Part shown: positions 9,954 through 22,529 of the stretch, one piece after another
Layout: each line of letters begins with the position of its first letter
Position numbering within the stretch: position 1 is the stretch's first letter
DNA from: Selaginella tamariscina
Taxonomy: Eukaryota > Streptophyta > Lycopodiopsida > Selaginellales > Selaginellaceae
DNA: 64,000 bases
Reading direction: 5' to 3'
Assembly: GCA_003024785.1 (NCBI GenBank)
Contig: PUQB01000089.1
Coordinates: forward strand, 310,001 to 374,000
Program-made: the position numbers and the translations under genes
The notes under the pieces: generated by a model
The model's database searches: none
Seen by the model: the letters and a program-made list of their open reading frames with translations, nothing else
What the model was told of the DNA's origin: nothing

Positions 9954-12900
9954 TTATCTAGGGGAAAGTCGCGTAAGTTGATCCGTAGATCCAGACTCTT
10001 CAAGCTGGATGGCCTCTTTCAACCCAGCAACAACAGTGCTCATGTGAGGTCTGTTCACGGAGTCTGCCTCCACACACGCCATTGCAAGCTCTACCACCTT
10101 CCATGCTGCTTGCTCGCTGTAAGTTTCCATTTTACAATCATCACTCGTCGAATGTTACCTCTAACAAGTTCCTTTGCAGCCTATAAGACAAATTTAATGT
10201 TATGTATACAAATCTCCTGTCAGTAGTTGTTCTAATCCAAGTGATGATAACGAGAAGTTATATATATATGATGTACATAACATACCCATTTGGCAAGAAC
10301 AATCTCATCCTCAGGAAGATTTAGATTGATGGGTTCACGTCCACAAACTATTTCAAACAGCACAATACCAAAACTAAATACATCCGATTTACTTGTAAGC
10401 CTTCCAGATATATAGTACCTGCATGCATTAAATGTGTGTGTGCGTGCGTGCGTGCGTGTATGGGAGAGAGAGGAGAAAGAATTACTCTGGATCAAGATAA
10501 CCAATGCTTCCTTTCACTACAGTGGAAACGTGGGTGTCTTCATTCATGTCGTAGAGTTTAGACAAGCCAAAGTCAGTAACTTTGGCAACCATAGATGAGT
10601 TTAGCAATATGTTGGTGCTCTTAACATCCCTGTGAATTATATGCGGATTGCATGCCGTGTGCAAGTAATCCAAGCCTTCTCAAATTACGCTAGCAGTTAA
10701 TAAGAGACAAACGCACACACACACACGCACACGCGCATACGTACCTTGAGCTGCATCTAGAGCAATATCCAGCCTTTTTCTCCAACTTAAACATGACTTG
10801 ATTCCTCCATTCAGATGTTCTCTCAAAGTCCCATTGTGAAGGTATTCATATACCAACATAAGTTGGAAACCCTCATTGCAAAAGCCAATGAATGAGACTA
10901 AATTTCTGTGGTGAACAATTGAAAGCACATTGATCTACAAGAAAGAGATCTCGTAAAACCCATACATACATAATCTTTGTGTTTGTAAGTTGCGATAAAC
11001 ACAGTTCTCTCTCTCACACGCACACACACACACACACATGCACATATGAACCTCGGCGTTAAACTCTCGTAGACCCTGTGGTGAATGAGCAGAAAAGAAG
11101 TTTAACTGCGACTTCTAAACCATCTGCAAGCCGTCCGTAATAAACAGGTCCAAAACCACCTTGTCCAATTTTTGTTTTAAAAGAGTTTGTCACTTCTACC
11201 ATCTCTTTGTAGCTAAAACTTCTGCTGGCCATAGGTGACTTTCGTGCTAAACTTGTGTAGAACAGTGTATTATCAATAAAATCCTTCTTAAGAGCCTAGT
11301 CACTAATTAATTAGCTTACCAGAATGCTCAAGAAGGTTAAGGGGAAGGTCAGTCTGGTGTTGAATTTCTGATATCTTTGTGAGCTTTTTAATGCAAAAGA
11401 ACCATACTCCAATCGCAATTATGATTAAGAGAACAAGATCTCCAACTATAACACCAACAATGACTCCTATACGGTTTGTACTCTCTTTGCTGCATACTTG
11501 AACTTGATATGTAGATGTGCTATGAAAACAATCGTAAACAATATAGCTAAAACAAATAGAAAGTGTTACCTACTTAAAAGTAGATGCAAATTCTTCTGAA
11601 ACACAGTCGAACGTGTTGTTTTGTATTGTCCTGGAAAAGAGAAAAGTGTGTGTTGTAGCGAATTTAAAGACTTACAAGTTCTGTAGCTGATGCATTTTCA
11701 ATAGGAAGCTTGGGAACGCGCCTCTGAAGTGGTTGTTGTGCAAATGCCTGCGAAGAGGAAAGTAGTGTGTAATCTCTATACATATATTTTCACATATACG
11801 AACAACTTACAAAGTGGTCAAGCTCCTCAAAGGAGTAAGATCTGGTATGGGACCTTGCAAGTTGTTATTATCCAAATATCTGAAGAATAATTACATATTA
11901 ATATCAAAAGGTTATTTAAAATAAAAGTCTACATTTTTCTGAGATGGACTAGGCTAGTAATGGACTCTGGAATGGGACCTTGAAGCTGCCTATTAGATAG
12001 ATTCCTGCAAGTATAATAGTGAGTAGAAAGCTAAAATAAAATATACATATACATACAATTCTGTGATTGTTCCTGAAGCTTGTGATGTATCACAAGTGAT
12101 CCAGTCCCACGTATATGGAAATGGTAAGCAAGGATCTCCATACCATCCTGGAATGTTGAACTGCGACGTGATGTTTGAAATCGCACTTACTGCATACAAA
12201 ACATCGTAAACAAGAAAGCTGTGTGTGTTTTGATGTTGGGATTTGTTTTCTATATAATCCATGGTACCATGAAAATTATATCTATAACTTACTGTCTGTG
12301 GTGTCTGTTCCAGAGCTGAGGTTACCATTGACTCTCAAAAGCTCTGCAGCATTGAGCAGAGGTCCAAAGTTCGAGTCTGAAGTCGGACTAAACACAAAGA
12401 CAGCCGGTGAGCCGAGGACAACCGGGTTTAGTGAATAAACTCCGCAGAACCCGTTGTTAAACCATTCGTAAGCTTGAGGATATTAACAGGTTGATTCACT
12501 ACAGGTACAACAGATGAACTAGTGTTTAATACGATGTTAAACTCCCTCTTGTTTTTGCCGAGTGCGGCAAACTCTGCAAAGTAGAACATGTAACGGTATG
12601 TAAAGAGGGGCAGTTTAGCCGGGAACTGAAAGCTAATGTTTGTGTCTGAGGTTATTGCGTTTTGTAAGACTGCAGATGGAGCGCGTTCAGGGAATGTGCT
12701 TGTGAATGTGCTGGTCGAGCTGATTGTTGTGTAGTTTCCTTGTATCATATCTTTGTCTGTTTCTTTGAATGCCAGATCAGACTTCCAAATTCGATCATAT
12801 TGATCCGATGGATACCTGGAATTATTATTATTAATTAGGAATCGAATTAAATCCTAATATATAATTTCCATTCGATGCTTATAAACTTGTAAAATATGTA

Positions 12901-14720
12901 TATTTGTAGTATAGTTACTGTTTTTATAAAAATTATTTTAGCTAAATATTTTTTAGCTATTTAATTGCTAGTTAATTATAATATAAAAATTATAACGAGT
13001 TATTAATTACTTATTACATATTTATTCTGATGTTGCAAACTAATATAAACTATTAATAGTTATATTTATTAAAATAAATAATAACAACTTAATACTTAAT
13101 GCTTCATTTCGTTCTCTAATCTATAATGAAAGTTTATATGATGTTAAAGTTAATTAAGTATTTGATGCCACCAAACCAAAATTTTATATATCATTGTAAA
13201 TGAAATCAATTCAGCTCATAATAATAATGACGTAAACAAAAATTAAAGAACACATTGTTCTTTTGTACGAGTTTTTAATTTATATTAGTAAAAACTAACT
13301 GTAGGTTTAAAAAGCTTAAAACTAAACTAGTTATCACCACCTGAGTTTGAAAACTATAATTAATTAAAAATGAGTTTTTAAAAAGAATTAGCTATAATGT
13401 AGGCTTAATAATTTAGTTATAGTGTAACTAACTAAGCAACTGTCCAAGTTCTACCACACATTAAATAAGTACATCCATGATTATGGGTTATTGTTTAGTA
13501 AAATTTATTTACTTTTATGTTAAGACACTTATTTTATCTATCAAAATCGAATTTGCATTTTAGGTATGGTAAATTGTTAATTATTTAATAAAATTTTCAT
13601 TTTAAAAAAGAGCTATTTAATAAAAAATCATTTTAAGTATGGTAGATTGTTCTACCGGGAATTATCTAATGGATATGATAGATTGCTCTATTAAAAACTA
13701 TCTAATGGATATGATAAATCACTCTATCAGGAACTATCTAATTGGTCTATTCTTAAAAACCACGACACTAACCTTATATATTGGGTAGAAGCTGCACCAA
13801 GGTTGATCCTCCTGAACAAGACAAGAGCTTGAGTACTGTCGGAGAGATTATACATCCCTGGATCAAGCTTTCTCAACTCAAGAGCAGATATAAAGGGCAC
13901 ACTGGAAGAAGAGTTCTCGCTGGTTGCCAGGCAAAAGTCTAATATATCCTTCTCAGTCTTCACAATAAGCTCGTAATATGTATTCAAATCTATCTGACCT
14001 GTGATAATTGTAACATTATCTCGTGAACATCTCTCTCTTTCCCACACACACACACAACCTGAAATTAACGTATTTGCACCGACGATGATATCAAACGTCA
14101 CACTCGACTGGTTTAGTGCATCATAATTACCATAGAAAAATGGGGTCTTACTATGTACTGTTCACCTGCTATTACTGGAAGTAAATAACAGTGCTTCCTG
14201 AGTGCCTCCGGGAAGTAACGGAGCCTCTGAAATTCTCTGTTAGCTGATACCATGTTGTCTCTGGAGATCGATGTGGTAATGCCTGTCTTAACATAGTCGT
14301 CATCTGGAGTCCATATAATACCGTTCACATCTTTCCAGCTCGACGTGGCTCCACAGTCGAGACTTAGGAATCCTTTAAAAACATTATACTTTAGGATTAA
14401 ATTAACTAAAATAAATTGATATTAACATTGAAATATTCAAAAATTAACCATTCACTGTGAAATTTCCACATTCACTGGAATTAGATGAATTACGATTCCT
14501 GATTCAAAGTATTCTCACCAAGATCACAATATATGTTTCATATTCTATTCTTGACTACAACCTTGACAGTTTGGACATTGCTTACACACACACACAATGT
14601 ATTAGCGTTACCTTGCTGTGCTGAAACAAGTGTAATAACACAGGCAAGAATTAGCCACATTCTCACCACTCTCTTGCTCAGGAGAGGCCTGCCAATATGA
14701 TTAATGCACATCTTAACCAT
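9954..14720 (-). pseudogene. Malectin-like LRR receptor kinase, copy A (frameshifted)
   Basis: Tandem paralogue of the gene at 25,184-29,854 with the same exon layout. It has a signal peptide exon (14720-14613, ending LVSAQQ), a malectin-like domain (14372-13773 and 12815-12293), and an LRR hinge with GDPC (about 12,183-12,058). Three or four LRR exons of 69-72 nt follow, then a TM exon (about 11,520-11,325) and kinase exons down to 9954. The kinase keeps [19 protein letters not shown] and DFGLSK. Compared with copy B it has lost a G near 12,444 in the malectin region, gained a T near 11,093 just after the kinase Lys (VAVKLL), and lost a G near 10,140 in the last exon. Each changes the frame. 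A shared indel also affects YIVR..FFYGNYD in both copies near 14,140. It is either a decaying paralogue or a good gene with assembly indels. Confidence 0.8.
13640..13745. repeat. Short tandem repeats in the large intron of copy A
   Basis: Three imperfect units of about 36-40 bp, each containing ACTATCTAATGGATATGATA or a close variant, sit at the acceptor-distal end of the 0.96-kb AT-rich intron (13,772-12,816). Copy B retains about two units near 28,940-29,020. Confidence 0.6.
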
Positions 14721-14752
14721 ACTAACCTTTCATATTCAAATGTAGCTTCAGA

Positions 14753-14967
14753 CTCCGTGAGAATAGTCGTCAGTTTGACTACGGAGATGTGTGGTGGTAA
14801 ATCAACGATCTTTATTATACGTCCTAATAACGTATCAAATACAAAACACAAACTATAGTTCACTCCATGAGAATAGTCGTCAGTTTGACTACGGAGATAT
14901 GTGGTGGTGAATCAACGATCTTTATTTTACGTCCTAATAACGTATCAAATGCAAAACACAAACTATA
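14753..14967. repeat. Tandem 110-bp duplication upstream of receptor kinase A
   Basis: Bases 14753-14862 are repeated at 14863-14967 with few differences, both starting CTCC(G/A)TGAGAATAGTCG. It covers the 5' flank/UTR of copy A. Copy B has a single, more diverged version near 29,880-29,965. Beyond it, 14,970-15,970 shows no gene that I can recognise. Confidence 0.85.
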
Positions 14968-16002
14968 ATATGTATACATGGATTCCCGCCAAGGAGGCTC
15001 GGGCTTAGGATGAAATTAGAATCCTAGTAAAGTTCTGAATTTAACAAAGTTTTAATATATTCCATGGTTAACAAATATCAATTTGTAAATCTTCAAAACA
15101 ATATTCCTTCCGTACGTACTTGCATAAATATTATACATTCAAAACATTAGTGCATATAACATTAATGTATTAATTGAAATATATATTAACTATATACATC
15201 ACATACATATTTTGGCCTACACTTTGGCTAACACCTTTCTTTTCTTCTTCAACATTGCTCCAATTCTAAAACTGCTCGCAAAGATGGGTGAGTCAATGTC
15301 TTGTTAAGGTTAACATCATTTGCAATTCTTGCATTAGTAATCCTTGCTAATGTTGCAATTCAAACATGTTTTTTTCAAAGTTGATTGTTGCAACCAAAGA
15401 TGATCTAGTGCCTAAGCTTATATCCTAAATGAGATCCCTTGCCTTGTAAGCCTTTTGATCACGAGCTGCATAAGTTGCACACTCTTGAATTGTAAAGGTA
15501 GTTTACATATATTGAGTTAATTGAGAATTGCTACAAGAAATCTTATTATGATGCCTGATAGTGGTTTATTATGTTAATGAGGATTGTGTTCTCAAGTTGA
15601 AGTGGATTATCAACTAGTGGATTAGGGATATTGTCACGGGATAAAGGTACCACTCACAAATTTTTTTATATTCTAGTTGAATTAATTCATATTCCAGGAA
15701 CCTTCGCAGTGGATGAAATATGTCATTGCAAGTCCTAACCGATGACATTAACTGCTAATGCAACCTTGGAAATTATAATGACCATTGTGAAGACCACCAT
15801 GAAACCATTTGCAGACAAGTGCATGCCTACGAACTGAAAGGCCTCATCCAACCTTATTGGATCAAAGGTGCAACAAGTTGTTGTCTAAGGAAGACGTCAA
15901 AGGCTCCAAGTTGTTGGGGAGATCCATGAATCACTAGATTGAATTCATACTCACTTGCTTCTTTTAAAAACCATGTTTGAGAATATGTTGTGTGGCATTT
16001 GC

Positions 16003-16940
16003 TCACAAGATCTCACAATCTATTGTATGTTTCTTGCCACTTAACACCTCATTAAAAAAAGACCTACCCATCTCCTCAATATTGCATACAGCTAAGTCAA
16101 ACTTTCCTCGAATAACCACCAATGTTGGGATAAATAACAATAGGTCATCTTTGATATCTAAAGTCCTTACAACTAGTAACACATGTGAAGGCAAACATGA
16201 TGTGCTACTAGCTCTGGACACAAGACCAACTACCTTTGTTGGAGATACAATATGTTTCTTGCCCTTTGTCTTCAGAATTGCCTCCACTTCCTCAAGTTGT
16301 TGCAATAGTGACAGTAAATCATTGATGTGCAACTTATGTAGGCTTGCCTTCCATGCCCTTGGAAAGTTCAGCATGTATTGTCACTCGAATGGGTCAACGA
16401 AGATATACTCTTGCTCCACACATGAAGAGAACTCATGTGGTGTCCATCTAGAGTTTCATTATGGTGCTAGGAGCAACTTCCTTCGCTATTGCAAATCTGT
16501 AGCATGTGTCATGATAACTCAATATTAAAAACTACATTGTACATCCAAATCATCCTTTTGGCAAACTTGTTGCGCTTGAAAAAATCTTTAGGTTCAATGG
16601 AGAATGTGAATAAGATGCACTTGAGAAGGGACTAGACAATAGAAGTCTTACACTTGTTAAACCAATTGCAAAAGTCTTTATTTGTTCTAGGGTTGTCATT
16701 GTCTTGACGAAGGTTCTCTAAGATATCTTTAATCTCATCCCATATTGTTCTCCAATAAAGATCAATGGTGAACCACAGTGACTTTAACCATTCCTTGTCT
16801 TGAACTTCGGGCAAGCCTAGAGTTTGTTGCCCATCTTTCCTATCTAGGCAGCCAAGCTTGTTCAATACCAAATCCACAGTCTGTTCATGATCCTTGTCTT
16901 CAACAGTGCATATAGTTTCTCCAATCCCATCCACCAACAC
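16003..16940 (-). pseudogene. Unidentified repeat-derived coding relic
   Basis: Two open stretches on the minus strand (16,940-16,632 and 16,374-16,003) have protein-like composition. They are acidic or leucine-rich, with tracts such as DKEWLKSLWFTIDLYWRT and LSLLQQLEEVEAILKTKGK. Stops and frame breaks flank both. I do not recognise the family. The context between retrotransposon relics suggests a transposon-encoded or captured protein. The plus strand over the same bases is also open for 183 codons, which I regard as a shadow. Confidence 0.3.
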
Positions 16941-17224
16941 TACATGAGAAGGATGCTAGTGACCTGTGAAACCAATCGTCACCAAGGTGGGGTTGAGAAT
17001 AGAGAGGAATGTCATCATGCGCTTGTTGTATTTTTTGTAGACATGTTGCTTTAAATCTACCCCTGCTTAAGCATTCCCCTTGGGTTGTTTCACATCTCTC
17101 TCCAAGTCTTCCTTGATCTCATTTTGAAAACGAACATGTGTTAACAACAAAATAAAAGAGTAACCAAGTGAGTACCTTGAACATGATCTTTGCACAAATC
17201 AAGTTTGGCAAAGTGTCAAATCTA

Positions 17225-17720
17225 CTTCAACATGAGATGCTGTGTCATAGTTTTACTATGACTCGACCCTTTACTTTAAAGATTGATTGTTGTTACTTAT
17301 TAGATTATGTGACAAACCCTAGGGGTAGTTAAGTCGGTTTCCCTAGATATCACAAAAAACTCCTAGGTGAAGGTAAAACTTACCTTCTAAAAAATTCTCC
17401 CCCAATTAAGTCTATTTATTAATGCAGATGAGTTTGACATGTTAAATAGGGTTAGGAACACCGCTGGGTTAACCTAACCCTAAGGTTGTGCTAACCCATG
17501 TCCCCACCTCCTCAGGTAGGGTTTAAGGGTAGAAGTTAGTGTTCAAAACTCATCTCATTAACTAAGGGTTGGTATTCCGTGCCAATCCACTTACACATAT
17601 AGGAAAAAAGGGGGGGCTCCATCACATAAATAAAGTAGGGTATATGTAGGAGAGTTCTTGGGTTCATGACAGAGCTTGTTATTCTTTTATCAGTGCAAGC
17701 TCTAGCTTATGTCGTTGTCA
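17225..17720 (-). repeat. Dispersed repeat, copy 1
   Basis: About 500 bp here match 60,960-61,600 in opposite orientation. Shared blocks include TTGGGGGAGA.TTTT, the TAGGGTTAGG(T/G)..AACCC region, TTGGCACGGAAT, and AAAGTAAAGGGTCGA near the end. Two copies in one window suggest an abundant LTR or non-autonomous element. It contains telomere-like CCCTAA words that are not arrayed. Confidence 0.7.
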
Positions 17721-17802
17721 AAGGAAAATCATGCACATAAAGATAGAGAAAAGAAAGGGGAAAACATTGGATAAAACTCATGACACACAGAGATCTTTTA
17801 CT

Positions 17803-17898
17803 AATTAATTTTTATATTTCATCATAAGAAAACCATATAATCTTATCACACCTAATTTTTATATTTCATCATAAGAAAACTATATAATCTTGTCACAC
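17803..17898. repeat. Two 47-bp tandem units
   Basis: The sequence TAATTTTTATATTTCATCAT and the following 27 bp occur twice head to tail (17,803-17,851 and 17,852-17,898) with two differences. Nearby, 18,088-18,165 has a second tandem pair built on CCATAAATGGTGGGGGTTAT. The rest of 17,900-18,830 is AT-rich with no gene visible. Confidence 0.8.
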
Positions 17899-18837
17899 TT
17901 ATTTTAAAGAAAGAAAAGAAAATAAGGAACTTGAGATAATCTATTTATATCTTCATCTCTATCTATATCTTAAAACCCTTGGGCCTTGGTTCCTTATATA
18001 CCCAAAATAATATAAAAAATGCATGTAGGTAGGGTAGGGATGTAAGAGATGGGGGTTACATAAGAATAATGGTAGGAGGTTATAGAAAACCCATAAATGG
18101 TGGGGGTTATGAAAAAAGATTGACTTGACCCATAAATGGTGGGGGTTATGGAAGAAGGTGACTTGACTTTGACTTGGGAAGATGATAAGGAAGGTGCATG
18201 GAAGAAGACAAAGAAAATGTGCATAGTCAAAACACATTAACTATATTAATTTTGACTAGTTTGACCATATAAGAAAAGACAAAGAAGGGGAATAGTAAAG
18301 TTAAATAGAGACGTATAAATATAAATGCAAGTTGTAACTAAAATGGGCATGGCTATAGTCCCATTTCTTAATAATTAGCAATTTTAGCTATTTAATTAGC
18401 ATTTTCTAATATTAAAGGAATATTCTTTAGAATATATGTTTGAAAAATAAGATATTCTTTAGAATATTCTATTTTGTATTCGACCCTTTAATAAATTATA
18501 ACATTCATTGAACAAAAATTAATTACATTATAAAAGTAGAAGGTTTTAAATTATATAGTATATTGCCTAATATAACAATTAAGGAAGAGCATAAGAGATA
18601 CATTATATAAATATTGATGTTGTTTTAAAATAGTTATATTTAAATATAACACTATTATTAAAAATTTATAGTAGTAATAATATATATATAATATACAAAA
18701 TCCTATAATAATATAGTCAATCTTTTATATCGTTTTTTAAATTTATATAGTTAAGCAAACAATTTGGTACTATTAGTAAAGAGTTTATAATAATAATGAA
18801 TATTAAATATATAATATTTTATAATTTTGTAATTGCT

Positions 18838-19690
18838 TTAAGCTTCATAAAACATACATTCCCTTGCAGTTTTGTTAATTATGACTTTATCAACGCTTCT
18901 TGACATCCACCCATATCGAATGGATTTAACATTTATAAAACATGCTAGGTCTTTTTGATTGGGAGACCATGTTTTCTTTAAGCATCCATTATATCTTTCG
19001 CTCTCCTTCTCGTGTCGCTTTTTTGTGGTTTGAACCATGTAACCTTAACAATATTATTTTTTGTGATTACTTCAGGTGTGGCGATAATTTGACCCATCCA
19101 AATAGGCTGATTATATGATGCATCTGGAGTAATGAGAACCATCATTAGTTTTTGAAGATCCTGGCAGCAATCAAAGTATGTTTTAGGTTTTTGGTTCCTT
19201 TGTCCAACAAAGTGTGGGGTTTGCACTTCCACATCACTACTAGCTTCTATGTCGTCTGTGCTCAGTGATGTTATTTCAATCTCCTCTCGCCATCTTGTTT
19301 TAGGCCAAAAAGGGTGTTGCAATTCTGTACTTGTGACAGTAGGCCCTTCCAACTCTCAAACAATAGTCTCCTAATAGTCGACCACATGCTTATATAATCC
19401 TGAGTAACCAGTTGCCTTATCAGAATTCTTTGGCATCGATTTTTGAACCCATGCCACATATTTTTGATGCCATCAATAATAACCTCTTGTTCCTTGAGCT
19501 GGGCACTCAATGGAATAGGGTCTGGTTGTCCTTCTGGGAGAAGTGGCTTTCCATTCTCTCCACTTTTGAAGAGCATTAACCCCTCTTTGATAACCACTCC
19601 TGCTCTGATGGCCGTAACTTGTACTGCATAATAGGTATACCATCTCGTATGGAGAAAAAGAATTGTAGCGGCACAAGGTGACCAACTAAA
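18838..19690 (-). pseudogene. Unidentified protein relic (mobile-element context)
   Basis: Three overlapping minus-strand frames join over small shifts into about 270 codons. The order is a helical segment (WSTIRRLLFESWKGLL), an acidic linker (LSTDDIEASSDVE), and then a compact C-terminal region with PIWMGQIIATPEVI, VKVTWFKPQ and RYNGC..W. The last part resembles a small beta-barrel reader module (tudor/PWWP-like) in spacing only. Frame changes near 18,980 and 19,330 indicate decay. I do not recognise the family. Confidence 0.35.
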
Positions 19691-20439
19691 GAATCACTCC
19701 CTCTTTTATATACTCTTTGAATTTTTTTTTGAAGTTTGGCACCTTAGTCACAAGCAAAGCACAACTTTTTTTGAAGATGTAGTTTTCAAAAAAGATTCAT
19801 CATATGCGGTAAGGTAAGTGCACTTGTCCTTTTTGTAGAGTTGGAGACCTTGCTGAAGAACGCATTAATATCTTCATGAGTGTGACCAACCATAAGAAAA
19901 CTAAGCGTGATTGTCTCAAACACACCTTTGGCAACAAGCATTAACAAGTATGCTAGCACATATCTAGAAAATAAAAGTAAGTATGAGCTTGAGAAACCCT
20001 TAAGTAAAATGATTTACCTATTTTTGTTCTCGCCTGCACAATTATCCATCTGTAAAAGCAAATGACGAGGAAGTTTATTTGATGTTGAGGACACATGTAC
20101 ACTATTTGAGCTAGATCCCTCCACTGAACCTGAACTCTCAACAGGGCCATTTGTTTTTTGTGTAGGCTACTGACAATGCCTCTCATATTCCCAAGTAGCC
20201 TCAAGTGCAAATGTGTTCATGAGAGCATTATGTAAAGGTTGAAGGTGTTGTTTCTTCACTTTGAGATCACTGATAAGACTTGTTTGTGAGTGGGCTTCAA
20301 GGTTTCTGAAACACATGGTCAACAACCCAATAGTGAAATTGGAGTCGCTAGATCAATGTGGAAGTGAAAAGTGTCTATATGACTCACAACCATGTCCATG
20401 TGTTAGCACACCTGTCAATGAAATCGGAAGTTTCATGAC

Positions 20440-21894
20440 ATCTACATAATGGACACCCCTTCAAAGTGTTTATTGATCACAAACCTTTGAGGCATTTATT
20501 AAATCAAAAGGATCTAAATGTTAAGCAAGCTCGTTGGTCGATGTTTCTACACGAGTTTTCAAGACTTATGACTGTCCATTATAAGGAGGAGAAGGAGAAC
20601 GTGGTTACAGATGCTCTTTTTCATATCAGACAATTGAATGCTATTGGAAGGATCAAAAGAGGTTTGGTTTCTTTGATTTGTGAAACACAAGCTAAGGATC
20701 TAGCTTGTTAGCAGCATCTCAACAATTTGGTGGGGCCTTATGCTGAGCAGAATGGTTTACTAATGTACAAGCAACGCCTAGTAGTGCCTAAGATGACAGA
20801 GCTTGTTATAGCAGTCATGTAAGAGATGCATGATAGTCCATTTGCTGAACATGGAGGAGAGGACAAGACGTATGACTTGGTGAAACGTTGATTCTTCTGG
20901 CCTAACATGAAGGAAGACATTGTGGAGTATGTTCGCACTTGTGCTAAGTGCCAGTCAATTAAGGCCGAGAGCGTGACTCAACCTAGACTTATGATGCCTT
21001 TGGAAGTGCCTCAAGGAAGATGGGAGAGTATCTCTGTGGATTTATTACACATCTTCCAAGAACACTACATTGCAATGAACAAGTGTGGGCCATGGATCGC
21101 TTGGGCAAGTATGCTAAGTTCATTTCTTTGAAGAAGAATGTAACAACGAAGGAGCTCACATTGGTGTATTTAATGCAGGTGTATCTTGAGCATGGGATGC
21201 CAAAGAACATTGTTATTGATCAAGACAACAAGTTCCTTTGGCATTTTGGGTGAAGTTCTGTAGAGGACTCGGCACTAAGGTGAACATTAATAGTGGAGAT
21301 CACCCATAGTCAGATGGCCAAACTGAGCATGTGAACTAGGTTCTAGAGGATATGTTACAAACTTGTGTGGTTAAGAAGCAAGGACAATGAGACAAGTTCT
21401 TGCCTTTGGTTGAGTTTGCCTACAATAACATTAAGCATAACTCTCTAAAATGTAGTCTGTTTTATGCTTACAAAGGCAGACATCCTCAGTCTCCAATAGA
21501 TGTTGGAATACGCTGGAAAGTGGTGAAAGAAGATGTTGAAGCTCATAGCTTGGCTATGGAGATGAATGAAATACTTTTAATGTGTCGGAAGAATTTGTTT
21601 AAGGCAAGGAACCAAGTTAAAAGGCTAGGTAATAGAAGCACTTACAAACAATTCAATGTAGAAGACAAAGTATTTGTGCGAGTCATTTTTGTTTTCTCAT
21701 TGAAGCGTAGTTCTCTACAACCATTGCGGATTGGGAAGTGTGAGAAGCTAAGTCCTTGGTATGCTAGTCCATACAAGATCATTGAAGAGATCATTGCTAT
21801 GGCTTACAAGTTGAGGTTGCCTGAGGGAGTGCAACTACATCATGTGTTTCATGTGAGTCAACTAAAGAGGCCCTTGTACGTGCAAAAGTACTAG
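20440..21894 (+). pseudogene. Second gypsy family: RNase H and integrase relic
   Basis: This plus-strand relic of a different Ty3/gypsy lineage has RNase H (FIDHKPLRHLLNQKDLN..QARW, near 20,466-20,545). The integrase zinc domain (HDSPFAEHGG...FFWPNMKEDI...CAKCQSIKAE, 20,830-20,970) and core (WESISVDLL; PKNIVIDQDNKF near 21,200-21,240) follow. The C-terminal block ends HHVFHVSQLKRPLY at 21,840-21,880. No chromodomain follows. In-frame stops occur at several points (for example 20,709). The long last stretch (21,400-21,894) is still open. Confidence 0.88.
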
Positions 21895-22024
21895 TACACT
21901 CCCTTGAAGAGTCTGAGGAGTCTAATTAGGATGATGTTTAAAGCAACCTATTTTAAAGAAAAATCGTCAACGTAAATCTTTACAAAGTGTATACAATTTG
22001 TCCTTGAGGGCAAGGACTTCTTCC

Positions 22025-22037
22025 AAAGGGGAAGGAA
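22025..22037 (+). other. Polypurine tract and start of a 3' LTR
   Basis: AAAGGGGAAGGAA is followed directly by TGTTACAACTGG at 22038, which looks like the first bases of a 3' LTR about 140 bp downstream of the integrase stop. The right end of the LTR and the partner LTR are not recognisable in this window, so the element is truncated. Confidence 0.6.
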
Positions 22038-22529
22038 TGTTACAACTGGACGTTGGTCCATGGTCTTAGTCAAAGGTTGACCGTGATTGATCTCATCCTT
22101 AAGCTAATCACATTTTATGGAGGAGACCCTAATTTTGGAGAGTGACATCGGCTTTTAAGAGTGGAGTTCAACTTGTTGCAGCTTGAGGGTGAGCTAGTGT
22201 GCTTTAAGGTTGGGTGGTGAGTTAGTCAGCATCCAAGTACAGTGCCATAGGAGTGTAACAATGTGTACGTGACATGTAGTGTTTCTTGGGATTTATGAAT
22301 GTTTCATCAAGGATTTTGCAAAGATTGCAATACTACTTACCAAGTTAAGTGTCAAGAACTCACCATTTTAGTAGTTTGTTGAAGATGAGAACGCATTTTA
22401 GTTCCTGAAATGTGCATTTGTCTTTGCCTCAATCCTAGTTCAACCAAATCCTACATTAATATAGTTTATGGAAGCTAATGCCTAGATTATGCGATTGATG
22501 ATGTTCTATCTTAGAAGGGCTTTGATAAC

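Noticed and set aside
15977..16528. 183-codon plus-strand open frame
   Set aside because: No family resemblance, and it overlaps a minus-strand stretch with more protein-like composition. Treated as a shadow.
17440..17530. Telomere-like CCCTAA/TTAGGG words
   Set aside because: Only a few scattered words inside a dispersed repeat, not an array, so no interstitial telomere is claimed.
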